Shown: positions 1-8,324, counted from the first letter of the stretch. The stretch is 43,348 bases of DNA from Bacteroidota bacterium (GCA_023409975.1 JAEYQO010000116.1:1-43348), one strand, 5' to 3'. Translations and numbers: made by a program. Notes: generated by a model not told the origin, from the letters alone.

Positions 1-10
1 CCCCCAACCC

Positions 11-46
11 GCTCTCTCTCTCGCTCTCTCTCTCGCTCTCGCTCTG
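11..46. repeat. CT-rich low-complexity tract
   Basis: This is a pyrimidine run made of repeated CTCT and CGCTCT units, directly followed by the heptamer repeats. I see no coding potential. On the minus strand it is a GA-rich tract. Confidence 0.8.
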
Positions 47-210
47 TCATCTGTCAACTGTCATCTGAAATCTGACATCTGATTGGCCTTTGGCCCGTTC
101 TGAATAGGCTTTGGCCTTGGCTTTTACCCTTGCCCCGTTCTTCACTGTCATCTGACATCTCACATCTGCCATCTCACATCTGCCATCTGCCATCTGCCAT
201 CTGCCATCTG
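47..210. repeat. Heptamer tandem repeats, consensus (C/A/T)CATCTG
   Basis: Two blocks of imperfect 7-bp repeats are visible. Block one (47-81) has five units and block two (148-210) has nine, the last four being exact CCATCTG copies. About 65 bases separate them, containing a second short repetitive motif (GGCCTTTGGC, GGCTTTGGCC). A minus-strand reading frame exists through the array only because 21 bases hold three heptamers. Its translation is a repetitive Met-Ala-Asp-Gly pattern and is not a credible protein. The rest of 1-431 shows no convincing gene. Confidence 0.85.
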
Positions 211-431
211 AAACTGAGCCACCTCCCATCTACCTTCCTTCAACCTTCCTTGTAGGTTCCATCTAACTTGCATAAGACAAGGGAACGATGTCGGACATAC
301 GTCGTACTGGTTTCCTATTGGTGTCGTTCAAACCCCTTATAAACCTTATGTTTTGAAAGCGAATTCTGGAGGTTTTTTAGCCGCGTACAACTTTTTTCAT
401 CTTCTCAAACAGGCTGTTTAACTCCCCCATC

Positions 432-941
432 GTGGTAGCTTTATCCCTGTATGCCTCCTGGTACCAGAACAATGCGTTACCTGATCCGGGAACTATTGGG
501 CCTACTCAGGACTACAGCTTTCCGATACGTGCAAAATTCTGGCTGTCACAGCAGTCTATTCTGAGTCCGTTTGCCTGGGCTACTGGGCGTGCTGCACCGC
601 CTGATAGTGCCGCTAACGATTTGGTTACAAGTCTTACCTATTTGATGCCCGGAATTGGCATTGCAAAGGCAGCAACGGCGTCAGGTCTTGGTATCACCGC
701 TGTAGAAGTGAATACTGGTGACTGGATTAATTTGGGAATCTCTACTTTATCTTATAGAAATGTGTTAGCAGGGTCGAATTTTAACCCAGGAAGAAATTTT
801 GTTCCTTTACAAAATACGGTAGAAGTAGTTGTAGCTAAGACGAGTACGCAAAGTGGATTGAACCTGTTCAAATGGGGAGTGTACGCATTGTTGGCTTTTA
901 TCGAAGCGAGCTCATATAAACGAATTAGTAAAAAGAGATGA
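432..941 (+). CDS. Orphan protein of unknown function, possible C-terminal fragment of a larger toxin-like protein
   Basis: I do not recognise this 169-residue product. It starts at GTG, and the frame stays open upstream to a TAG at 378-380 without an ATG, which fits a 5'-truncated remnant better than an intact gene. The middle is rich in small and hydrophobic residues (around LMPGIGIAKAATASGLG), and a hydrophobic stretch near the end (GVYALLAFIEA) precedes a basic tail (KRISKKR). Its stop overlaps the start of the next gene as ATGA, suggesting translational coupling. An Rhs/TcC fragment lies 1.3 kb downstream, so a displaced effector tip of an Rhs-type protein is possible. That is inference from context, not from a recognised domain. 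Confidence 0.45.
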   Translation: MVALSLYASWYQNNALPDPGTIGPTQDYSFPIRAKFWLSQQSILSPFAWATGRAAPPDSAANDLVTSLTYLMPGIGIAKAATASGLGITAVEVNTGDWINLGISTLSYRNVLAGSNFNPGRNFVPLQNTVEVVVAKTSTQSGLNLFKWGVYALLAFIEASSYKRISKKR

Positions 942-1831
942 AAAGATTCACATTAATTCTAACAAGCTTTTGCTTTCTATCACAGGTACTTGCTCAGGGT
1001 TCAAACCTTGAAAGAGTGCTAATTGGAGTTCTGCAATCTGAAACTCTTGGCAGAGTGTTAGATCTTGATAAGCCGGAAGTAAGAGCTGGAATTCGCGTAG
1101 TGGATATTTTTCAGGAAGACCCCGATATGAGACTAATGGCGTATAGTCCCTTAAGTGAGACTCCCTTTCTAACCTACACGACCAGAACGGAACAGTTTGA
1201 TTTTAATTCCGGCGAGTGCCGGGACCTGATTATATACAATTTTAGGTATCTCGGTGAAAAACGATACTCCATGAACATAGTGGCGCCTGAGTTTCTGTTC
1301 CGAAATAGAATAAAGAATGTTTACAGATTTGACTTTATTGTCCAAACCGACTCGAATGAAAGTACGATCATCTCAGAACGATATGAGAGGTTAGAATGTC
1401 AAAAATATAGACCTAAAACCTTAAGTGCTTTCAAAGACACAAAAGAAGGGAGAATAATGGAGCAGGTGTTCCAGTTTAGTGAAGTACGGCAGCTCTTAGA
1501 ATTAGACAGTAAGACTGATAAGTCGCCGATAAGAATTATAGATACCAGTGGACGACTGGTTAAGTCAATGGTTAGGATTGCTAACTCGGAAGGCCTTCTT
1601 TATGATATCGTGCATTTAGGTGGAATTCCGTTTGATTATAACACTGGATGTTACCGTGATATCTTTATTGCCAACTTTGAAGAGTTTGAAGATGGGAGCT
1701 TTCGGATCTTTTTTCATACAACAGCCTTTGACGAATTGAAATATAGAAAAACGCGCTATTTTGGAGAAGTCAGAATACGCCTGAGCGAATCTTTTGAAAT
1801 ACTATCCAAAGAGATCAAGTCATGGCATTGA
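938..1831 (+). CDS. Secreted protein with two tandem copies of an unrecognised domain
   Basis: The 297-residue product begins with a signal peptide (cleavage near VLAQ-GS, residues 19-21), so it should act in the periplasm or outside the cell. Residues about 25-155 and 172-295 are two diverged copies of one module. The best-matched segments are FDFNSGECRDLIIYNF and FDYNTGCYRDIFIANF. Each is preceded by a helix-like stretch and an IRVVD or IRIID motif, and followed by probable beta strands. No known family is recognised. The start codon overlaps the stop of the upstream orphan ORF, so the two are probably co-translated. A toxin-immunity relationship is conceivable because of the coupling and nearby Rhs debris, but nothing in the sequence proves it. 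Confidence 0.6.
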   Translation: MKRFTLILTSFCFLSQVLAQGSNLERVLIGVLQSETLGRVLDLDKPEVRAGIRVVDIFQEDPDMRLMAYSPLSETPFLTYTTRTEQFDFNSGECRDLIIYNFRYLGEKRYSMNIVAPEFLFRNRIKNVYRFDFIVQTDSNESTIISERYERLECQKYRPKTLSAFKDTKEGRIMEQVFQFSEVRQLLELDSKTDKSPIRIIDTSGRLVKSMVRIANSEGLLYDIVHLGGIPFDYNTGCYRDIFIANFEEFEDGSFRIFFHTTAFDELKYRKTRYFGEVRIRLSESFEILSKEIKSWH

Positions 1832-1889
1832 TAGGATAAAATAGATCAAACATTGGTGCCAGAATTAGACTTCTACAACATGTTATGTC

Positions 1890-2162
1890 GCTAGCCAGTT
1901 TGCAGGGAAAGACTATGACATTTACTTTGAGTGGTCAGACGATCGAATCTACTGTTCAGAATTGGTATGGAAGATATACCGGCAGGCGGCAGGAGTTGAA
2001 ACAGGAGAATTACAGCCATTAAGCAGCTTTGATCTGGCTAATCCAATAGTGACTGAAAAGTTAAAGGAACGGTACGGTAATTGTCTTCCATTGAAGGAAC
2101 GAGTAATCTCCCCTGAAAGCATGTGTCAATCTAACAAGCTGGTCACGGTAGCTGAGAATTAG
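1890..2162 (+). pseudogene. Truncated YiiX-type (permuted papain-like, C92 family) hydrolase
   Basis: The frame reads GKDYDIYFEWSDDRIYCSEL and continues with VWKIYRQAAGVETGEL, characteristic of the C-terminal half of YiiX/YebB-like NlpC/P60-superfamily cysteine hydrolases. The YCSEL motif carries the expected catalytic cysteine. In this permuted fold the catalytic histidine lies in the N-terminal half, which is missing: an in-frame TAG at 1866-1868 closes the frame and no matching sequence precedes it. About 90 of an expected 180-220 residues remain. A TTG at 1962 could start a shorter frame, but it would exclude the cysteine. The 3' end looks intact and a terminator hairpin follows, so the break removed the 5' half. 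Confidence 0.7.
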
Positions 2163-2185
2163 CTTGTGGTGAGAATGACTATCAG

Positions 2186-2214
2186 AACGCCAGGCTTAGC
2201 AGCTTGGCGTTTTT
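2186..2214 (+). terminator. Rho-independent terminator after the YiiX remnant
   Basis: The 11-bp arms AACGCCAGGCT (2186-2196) and AGCTTGGCGTT (2201-2211) pair with one G-T wobble around a TAGC loop and run into a T tract. It lies 24 bases after the stop of the truncated hydrolase, as if retained from the intact gene. Confidence 0.75.
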
Positions 2215-2278
2215 ATTTACTGGTGAAAGCTCTTTTAGTTCTGACGTTCTGCAGTAGGTTATCGAGTGTGTAAAGAAT

Positions 2279-2845
2279 GTGCCCTTTATCTTCATCGGGC
2301 AAGCTCTGGATGTTCTAAGTGTAGGGCTTTTGTATGGATGGGATGCCAACGATAACAGGATCCACCAGCAGTATGACCTGCTGCGCAGACCGTCGCAACG
2401 CATCTACACCTCTGCGAACGGCAGTACGACGAAAGTGCTGGAGCAATGGACTTACGGAGAAGGGCAGACCAGCGACAAGAACCTGAACCTGCGGGGCGTG
2501 GTATTCCGCATTCATGATGGAGCAGGCAGGGTGGTGATGAACAGCTATGATTTCAAAGGACTGCCCTTGAGCAGCACCAGAACCTATACCACCAACGAGC
2601 AGCTTCATCCCAACTGGGGCGGCACCGTAGCCCTGGAGGCCACCTCTTACACCACCTCGCAAACCTATGATGCCCTCGGCAGAACCAAAACACAGACCAC
2701 ACCCGATGGAGGGATGTCAACATTTACTTATGAACGCAGCGGACAGCTTTATTCCGTGGTCCTAACCAACGTTCGTGGGCTGAATACAACCGCTGTAAGC
2801 AGCATCAGCTATAATGCTGGCGCTAACCAGGGAGGAAATGCATAA
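2279..2845 (+). pseudogene. Fragment of an Rhs/YD-repeat protein of the SpvB/TcC type
   Basis: The 188 codons include hallmarks of YD-repeat shells in TcC/Rhs-type toxins: HQQYDLLRRPSQRIY, a WTYGEGQ motif, NLRGVVFRIHDGAGRVVMN, SYDFKGLPLSS, and a final TYDALGRTKTQTTPDGG repeat. Intact members are many hundreds to over two thousand residues long and carry a conserved core ahead of a variable toxin tip. Here both ends are missing. The matching part begins near 2338, the upstream codons are unrelated, and the frame stops at 2845 within a repeat. It is most simply a relic left by deletion or recombination at an Rhs locus. Expression is doubtful. Confidence 0.75.
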
Positions 2846-3102
2846 ACTGCCTAAGAAGAATGAATTCTGTTCAGCATAAAAAATTTTATGTATTCATCTC
2901 GTTTTGATTTGAATGAAATTAGATTTTGCACATACACTATTTATGAGTTAAAGCTATTTAACCCAGGAGCAATGCAGCAGGACTTAATCCTTGACTGGAT
3001 GTTTATAAGGTGAGAATACAATAATTAAAGACAGTTAGCATTTGTTGCGTATATTTCTGGGTAAGTGCCATGTTGTGACGTCCAGCCAACAATAAAAATG
3101 AC
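2846..3102. other. AT-rich non-coding stretch
   Basis: I see no gene here on either strand. An AT-rich inverted repeat (CATAAAA at 2875-2881 and TTTTATG at 2884-2890) could form a weak hairpin after the Rhs fragment. Confidence 0.5.
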
Positions 3103-3660
3103 ATGAGTTTAAAAGAAAGGATATTTAAAGTAAGTAGACTATTTCTGACAATTTGGGGCGGAATTTCTCTGCTAGGAGTAATTGCTATTGGTAGCGTTTT
3201 ACTTTACTTCATGACATTGGGTAACACTAATGTTGAAGGTAAAGCGACTAAGTCGGATGTTAGATTTGTTTTAAACTGGAGTGGACTTGGCGACCACAGA
3301 ATCGACAAGGTTTTAAAAAGCTTCACTTCTGCACGTTCGTTTACGGGGGACTATCTGGATGCTTATGCAATAAAAATTACAAACGTGACAGTTGACGAGC
3401 TTAAAAATCGCAACCATAATAGGTCAGGACCATGGTATCGTATGGACAGTCTTCCGACACTTTTGGACGATGCGGTATCATTTATTGGTCGTTGGCAACA
3501 TGAGATACCCTGGTTTCCGACAGAGGACAGTTTAAGAACAAAAGACTTTTATGTTTATCCGTGGAGTATCAATTTTCATGGTATTTCACCGACAGCGACC
3601 GAACTCATATTTATTAACCCGACCGAAAAAATGGTTTACTATATCGGTGCAAAGATGTAG
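3103..3660 (+). CDS. Single-pass membrane-anchored protein of unknown function
   Basis: The 185-residue product has a basic N-terminus (KERIFKVSR), then one hydrophobic segment at about residues 13-38, then an extracytoplasmic-looking domain with several tryptophans (WYRMD, RWQHEIPWFP, YVYPWSINF). It is an uncleaved signal anchor or a long signal peptide. I recognise no family. The gene is AT-rich compared with the housekeeping genes to its right and has a clear ATG after an A-rich leader. A second membrane-protein gene follows after 23 bases, so the pair may be one transcript. Its place beside toxin-locus debris suggests accessory status. Confidence 0.6.
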   Translation: MSLKERIFKVSRLFLTIWGGISLLGVIAIGSVLLYFMTLGNTNVEGKATKSDVRFVLNWSGLGDHRIDKVLKSFTSARSFTGDYLDAYAIKITNVTVDELKNRNHNRSGPWYRMDSLPTLLDDAVSFIGRWQHEIPWFPTEDSLRTKDFYVYPWSINFHGISPTATELIFINPTEKMVYYIGAKM

Positions 3661-3683
3661 TAACTCTAAATTGTTAACGAAAT

Positions 3684-4067
3684 ATGAGATTTTTTAAGTA
3701 TGTAGTGTATAAGCTGTACGTCTGGAACAAACGATGGAAAGATGAGACACATGTATTGAATGTATTGCTAATGTTATATCTAATGCATGTTTGTCAACTA
3801 GCTACTATTTTAATTTCTGTTACCTATTTTTTTCAACTGCCGGTGGATTATCTAGAAAATCAAGCTTTAGTAATTGGTTTTCAATTCTTTTTCTTCGGCA
3901 TAATTTATCTGGTTTACAAGCATAATAAGAACTGGGACAATTATTTAATTGAGTTCAAAGAAAAAACCCGAAAAGGAAAACTTCTCGGCACCATTGCTGT
4001 CTTAATTTATATAGTTTTTAGTCTGCTTTCTTTCGTTTTAGCTATATTTATACTTTATTCTTGGTAA
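3684..4067 (+). CDS. Small multi-pass membrane protein of unknown function
   Basis: The 127-residue product has about three membrane segments: residues 22-50 (around LNVLLMLYLMHVCQLATIL), 58-78 (ALVIGFQFFFFGIIYLVY) and 99-125 (LLGTIAVLIYIVFSLLSFVL). Basic loops (KHNKNW, KEKTRKGK) separate the last two, placing those loops in the cytoplasm. No enzymatic motif or known family is evident. The ATG is well placed 23 bases after the preceding stop. Composition is AT-rich, like its neighbour. A small immunity or toxin-associated membrane protein is possible but unsupported. Confidence 0.55.
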   Translation: MRFFKYVVYKLYVWNKRWKDETHVLNVLLMLYLMHVCQLATILISVTYFFQLPVDYLENQALVIGFQFFFFGIIYLVYKHNKNWDNYLIEFKEKTRKGKLLGTIAVLIYIVFSLLSFVLAIFILYSW

Positions 4068-4312
4068 AGACGATATCCTATTAATGATCTGAAAGAACGC
4101 AGTGCCCTATTTTGTAACTTCATATGTGGGCACGTCAATATTCCCATATTAAATTCCTTTTTACCTGGGATTTCTGTATTATGCCTTACGCGCTATTTCA
4201 CTGGTCCTGGATAATTTTTCCGCACCAGAAATAACACCGCCTTAAATCTCTGGGATGCATTTTTCCGTTATATTGCGTAAGGCGCCCGGCGCCAGCCTGT
4301 AAATTGCTGCAC

Positions 4313-7300
4313 ATGAACCACTACGACTGGCTGATCTCGAAACTTGATGCTTTTATCCGCAAATATTACCTCAATCAGCTACTGCGGGGTTCCCTGATTC
4401 TTTTGATCTGTACCATACTCTACGTACTTACAGTGAGCGTGGGGGAATACTTTCTCTATCTGCCGGTCTGGCTGCGTGTATCGCTCGTCACGTGCTTCTT
4501 AGTTCTCGGTGCCGCCGCCCTCATAGGTTGGGTAATTATTCCTCTTGCGAGGATGTCAAGGTTGGGGAAGATCATCAGCCATGAACAGGCTGCCCGGATC
4601 ATTGGCAGCCATTTTCCGGAAATCAGTGATAAGCTCCTGAATATACTCCAGTTGCGCCGGGAATCGTCCGGCTCTGTCAGCCGCGACCTGGTGGAAGCAA
4701 GTATCGAACAAAAGGCGGCTCAGCTCTCGGTCATTCCTATCAGCAGAGCGGTCGATCTCCGTCGTAACAAGCGTTATCTGCGGTACCTCATCCCACTGGT
4801 AGCCGTAACGATCCTGATACTGATGTTTTCTCCAAGCGTTTTTATAGAGGCCTCAGAACGTTTGCTCCAACCCACAAAATCTTTTGAAAAGCCCGCACCC
4901 TTCCGGTTTATCGTCCTTACTGATCCGCTACAAGCCGTAAGGAACACGGATTTTACACTCAAAGTAAAGGTCGAAGGGGAGGCATTGCCCGAGGGAATGG
5001 AGATCGTCAACGACGATGAGCTGCTGATCATGCAGCAGTCCGATAAACAGCATTTTGAATACACATTCCGGAATGTTACAGAACCGATTCGCTTCCGATT
5101 ACGGGCCGCCGGTTTTCATTCTACGTCCTATGAGATCAAGGTCGCCAGTAAACCCCTGCTCAAACAGTTTCAATTAAAGCTGGACTATCCCGACTATATC
5201 AACAGGAAGGACGAAACCCGCACCAGTCTCGGCGACCTGGTGATTCCTGCCGGTACCCGGATTTCCTGGAAGTTCACTACGGAATTTGCCGATGATGCTT
5301 TTATGCGTTTTGGTGCGGGTACTGCTTTGAAGCTAAATGGATCACGTGGGAACTTCGATCATGAAGCACGTTTTGTCAGAGATACCAGCTATTCGGTCGA
5401 GTTGCGCAACAGAAAGTCAGGACTCCAGTCGAAATACAATTACCAGGTTCAGGTGATTCCTGATCAATATCCGATCGTTCAACTCCAGGAACTGCGCGAT
5501 TCCTTAACCGGCAGACAGATACTGCTGACTGGTACCGCAGGCGATGACTACGGGATCAGCAGAATCTTGTTTCATTACCAGGTTTCCGGATCTGATAACA
5601 AGCCGGTGCTTTCAAAAGCAATTCCGCTCAGTCATAAAGGCGGCACGGTAACGAACTTTCAGCATTATTTCGATATTGATGTGCTGAACCTGCAGCAGGG
5701 ACAGAAGCTGAGCTGGTTTGTGGAAGTCTGGGATAATGACGGGGTGCAGGGTAGTAAGGCAACCCGCTCGGATGTCATGAGCTTCCTGATGTACACCGCC
5801 GATCAACTGGATTCGGTCATGAATGCTAATTCTCAGCAGATCAATTCGGGACTCAGTAACAGCTCGCAGCAGACGAAGCAGATGCAGCAGGATCTGAAGG
5901 AGATGCAGAGCAAGATGCTGCAGAGTGATAAGATGGACTGGGAGCAGCAGCAATCGCTAATGGAGATAGCACAGAAGCAGCAGCAGATGGCGCAGAATCT
6001 TGAGGAGATCAAGAAGCGCTTCGAGGAACAGATGCAGCAGGCAAAACAGAAGCAATTCAGTGAGGATCTGCAGCAGAAGCAGGAGGAGCTGAAGAGCCAA
6101 ATGGATCGTCTGCTGGATGAGGAACTCAAAGAGCAGATGAAGAAATTGCAGGAGCTGATGGCGAAACTGAACAAGGAAAATGCTTTTCAGACGATGAAGC
6201 AACTGGAACAGCAGAACAAGTTGTTCAACATGGATCTGGAGCGGATGCAGGAGCTGATGAAGAAGCTGGAAATGCAGATGCGGATGGAGGATATGGCGAA
6301 TAAGATGGAGAAACTGGCTGAGAGACAATTGGATATCAAGAAGGAAACCGACCATGAAACCAAGGATCAGCAATCGCTGGCGAAGGAACAGGAAGATCTG
6401 AAAAAGGATCTGGATAAGGCCCTGCAGGAGGACATGAAGCAGCTGAAGGAGCTGAACGAACAATCCAAACAGCAGCAGGACCTGGATAAAGCAGATGAGC
6501 AGGCAAAGGAAGCCGGAAAGCAAATGCAGGAAAGCAGTCAGGAGCTACAGAAGAAGCAAAATAGCAAGGCCAGTAAGGCGCAGGATAAGGCAGCTCAGAA
6601 TCTGCAGCAGATGGCCAACCAGATGCGTCAGATGGCAGGAGGCATGAGCATGCAGCAGATCGAGATCGATATCCGGGCGGTGCGCCAGATACTGTCGAAC
6701 CTGATGCGTCTCTCTTTCGATCAGGAGCAGCTCATGGACAAAGTGAGCAAGACAGCTCCCTCGAGTCAGGCCTATCTCGCGAACCAATTGGAGCAGAACC
6801 GGCTGCACAGGAATTCCCAGATGATACGTGACAGTCTTTTCGTGCTGAGCAAGCGGCTGTTTCAACTGGCAGCGACAGTGAACAAGGAGACGACCGAACT
6901 GGAGAAGAATATGCAGTTTGCCAAAGAATCGATCGAGGCCAGGAATGTCGGCGACGCGGTTACGAAACAGCAATTTGTCATGACCAGAACCAATAACCTG
7001 GCTTTAATGCTGAATGAAATGCTCTCGAACCTGATGCAGATGCAAAGCCAGGCCATGCAGCAGCAGGGTCAGCAGCAGGGTAGCTGTCAGAACCCTGGCG
7101 GACAAACTCCCAAACCGGGGCCGGGCGATCAGATGAGTGATATCATTACCAAACAGAAGGAACTGGGCAATGCCATGGAGCAGATGCATAACGCTATGCA
7201 GCAAAGGAAAGGGGAAGGCGGTGAATCCGGAGAGTCGGAATCCGGAACCGAAGGGGGTGAATACGGTAATTCGGAGCAACTGGCGAGAATGGCTCAGCAA

Positions 7301-7705
7301 CAAGCTGCCCTCCGCAAACAGTTGCAGGAGTTACAAAGTCTCCTGAACAGCAAGGGAATGGGTAACGCCAAACTGATGAAAGAACTGCAGGAACAAATGG
7401 ACAGGACTGAAACGGATCTGGTCAATAAAAGACTTAGCAGTCAGTTGCTTGCGAGGCAAAAAGAGATACTGACCAGGCTTCTGGAAGCCGAACGCGCCAT
7501 ACGGGAGCAGGAACAGGATGATAAGCGATCGTCCCGCAATCCTGAAGACCTTGCCAGACCGATACCACCTGCGCTCCAGCAACACCTCAGGGACCGTCAG
7601 AGCCTGATGGAGATATACAGGACGGTTCCTGCCCAGCTTAAGCCCTATTATCGTTCTATGGTGCAGCAATACTATCAAAGGATCGGGCAGGGAGCCACTC
7701 CCTGA
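4313..7705 (+). CDS. DUF4175-family membrane protein with long Gln/Met-rich coiled coil
   Basis: This 1130-residue protein matches the DUF4175 architecture common in Bacteroidota, whose function is not established. The N-terminus (residues 1-80) carries two membrane helices and a third lies near 156-178. A beta-rich region follows (about 180-500). Then comes a very long coiled coil (about 510-930) dominated by Gln, Lys, Glu, Met and Leu, with repeats such as QQKQEELKSQMDRLLDEELK. A Gly/Ser/Glu-rich linker (about 960-1000) precedes a charged helical C-terminus. A TTG nine bases upstream is in frame, but ATG at 4313 gives the family-like start MNHYDW. The CAG-rich coding explains the long meaningless frames on the opposite strand. 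Confidence 0.85.
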   Translation: MNHYDWLISKLDAFIRKYYLNQLLRGSLILLICTILYVLTVSVGEYFLYLPVWLRVSLVTCFLVLGAAALIGWVIIPLARMSRLGKIISHEQAARIIGSHFPEISDKLLNILQLRRESSGSVSRDLVEASIEQKAAQLSVIPISRAVDLRRNKRYLRYLIPLVAVTILILMFSPSVFIEASERLLQPTKSFEKPAPFRFIVLTDPLQAVRNTDFTLKVKVEGEALPEGMEIVNDDELLIMQQSDKQHFEYTFRNVTEPIRFRLRAAGFHSTSYEIKVASKPLLKQFQLKLDYPDYINRKDETRTSLGDLVIPAGTRISWKFTTEFADDAFMRFGAGTALKLNGSRGNFDHEARFVRDTSYSVELRNRKSGLQSKYNYQVQVIPDQYPIVQLQELRDSLTGRQILLTGTAGDDYGISRILFHYQVSGSDNKPVLSKAIPLSHKGGTVTNFQHYFDIDVLNLQQGQKLSWFVEVWDNDGVQGSKATRSDVMSFLMYTADQLDSVMNANSQQINSGLSNSSQQTKQMQQDLKEMQSKMLQSDKMDWEQQQSLMEIAQKQQQMAQNLEEIKKRFEEQMQQAKQKQFSEDLQQKQEELKSQMDRLLDEELKEQMKKLQELMAKLNKENAFQTMKQLEQQNKLFNMDLERMQELMKKLEMQMRMEDMANKMEKLAERQLDIKKETDHETKDQQSLAKEQEDLKKDLDKALQEDMKQLKELNEQSKQQQDLDKADEQAKEAGKQMQESSQELQKKQNSKASKAQDKAAQNLQQMANQMRQMAGGMSMQQIEIDIRAVRQILSNLMRLSFDQEQLMDKVSKTAPSSQAYLANQLEQNRLHRNSQMIRDSLFVLSKRLFQLAATVNKETTELEKNMQFAKESIEARNVGDAVTKQQFVMTRTNNLALMLNEMLSNLMQMQSQAMQQQGQQQGSCQNPGGQTPKPGPGDQMSDIITKQKELGNAMEQMHNAMQQRKGEGGESGESESGTEGGEYGNSEQLARMAQQQAALRKQLQELQSLLNSKGMGNAKLMKELQEQMDRTETDLVNKRLSSQLLARQKEILTRLLEAERAIREQEQDDKRSSRNPEDLARPIPPALQQHLRDRQSLMEIYRTVPAQLKPYYRSMVQQYYQRIGQGATP

Positions 7706-7765
7706 TGCTGTCATTCAGCGGATTATATATGAATGGATGTGATGGGTGCAGTAAAGATTTTCATA

Positions 7766-7797
7766 TTTGACAGTATGAAAATTTATAGTTAACTTTC
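7766..7797 (+). promoter_or_regulatory. Bacteroidota-type promoter for the 7835 gene
   Basis: TTTG at 7766-7769 and TAACTTTC at 7790-7797 are 20 bases apart, one mismatch from the TTTG/TAnnTTTG consensus. Transcription should start near 7804, giving a leader of about 30 bases. Short TTTCAT/ATGAAA inverted copies surround the -7 box. Confidence 0.5.
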
Positions 7798-7834
7798 ATA
7801 TTAATTCGTTCTTAAAACATAAAACGTTTTGCCT

Positions 7835-8305
7835 ATGTTATTCTCAAGAACCTACCGGTACAAATCTTCTATGCCGATAGATGATATCAAAAGCCGTCTT
7901 CTTGGAAAGCACGTTAAAGTCCACAACATGGATTTCGAGGTATTCGAGAAGGATCGCATGCTTCGGATCATTCCGCACGCTGAGCAGGAAACGAGCATCC
8001 GGACGCTTCCCATAACGCATGTGGAGTTGAAAGGCAAGGGTAATCAGACACAGGTGGTTATCAGTTCAAAAATGCGAAAGATCGATTCTGGCGGTCCGCT
8101 GCTGATCGTGATCTTTTGCATGTTCATGCTGATCGCTGCAGCCTTGTTTTTTATCATAGGCAGGGATGAATATCTTTCCTTCACCTATACCTTGCTCGGT
8201 ATCAGCCTGGCCATATTCGTGGTATTCTGGGTACGTATGGAGGCGGGATACTTCGACTACATCAGAAAGATCAGAGACTACATTAAAAACCAGAGCGCAG
8301 CCTAG
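7835..8305 (+). CDS. Small membrane protein of unknown function
   Basis: The 156-residue product has a soluble N-terminal half with mixed strands (about 1-88) and two adjacent membrane helices at about residues 90-110 (LLIVIFCMFMLIAAALFFII) and 117-138 (TYTLLGISLAIFVVFWV), ending in a short basic tail. No known family is recognised. A TTG six bases upstream is in frame, but the ATG fits better. It is expressed from its own promoter and its last codons form the left arm of a terminator. Neighbours give no functional hint. Confidence 0.7.
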   Translation: MLFSRTYRYKSSMPIDDIKSRLLGKHVKVHNMDFEVFEKDRMLRIIPHAEQETSIRTLPITHVELKGKGNQTQVVISSKMRKIDSGGPLLIVIFCMFMLIAAALFFIIGRDEYLSFTYTLLGISLAIFVVFWVRMEAGYFDYIRKIRDYIKNQSAA

Positions 8306-8324
8306 GCTGCGCTCTGGTTTTTTT
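8290..8324 (+). terminator. Perfect 13-bp terminator overlapping the stop codon
   Basis: CCAGAGCGCAGCC (8290-8302) and GGCTGCGCTCTGG (8305-8317) are exact inverted copies around TA, followed by seven T. The TAG stop (8303-8305) lies at the hairpin apex, so the last codons are part of the stem. Confidence 0.95.

Noticed and set aside
47..210. Possible CRISPR array
   Set aside because: Units are only 7 bp and contiguous, with no unique spacers of constant length and no cas genes.
47..229. Minus-strand 60-codon frame through the heptamer repeats
   Set aside because: Its residues simply translate the repeat (Met-Ala-Asp-Gly patterns); three heptamers make 21 bases, so an open frame arises by chance.
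5612..6973. Long minus-strand frames rich in Leu, His and Gln, or Ser and Cys
   Set aside because: They are antisense images of the CAG-rich coiled-coil coding region of the DUF4175 gene and lack plausible domain composition.
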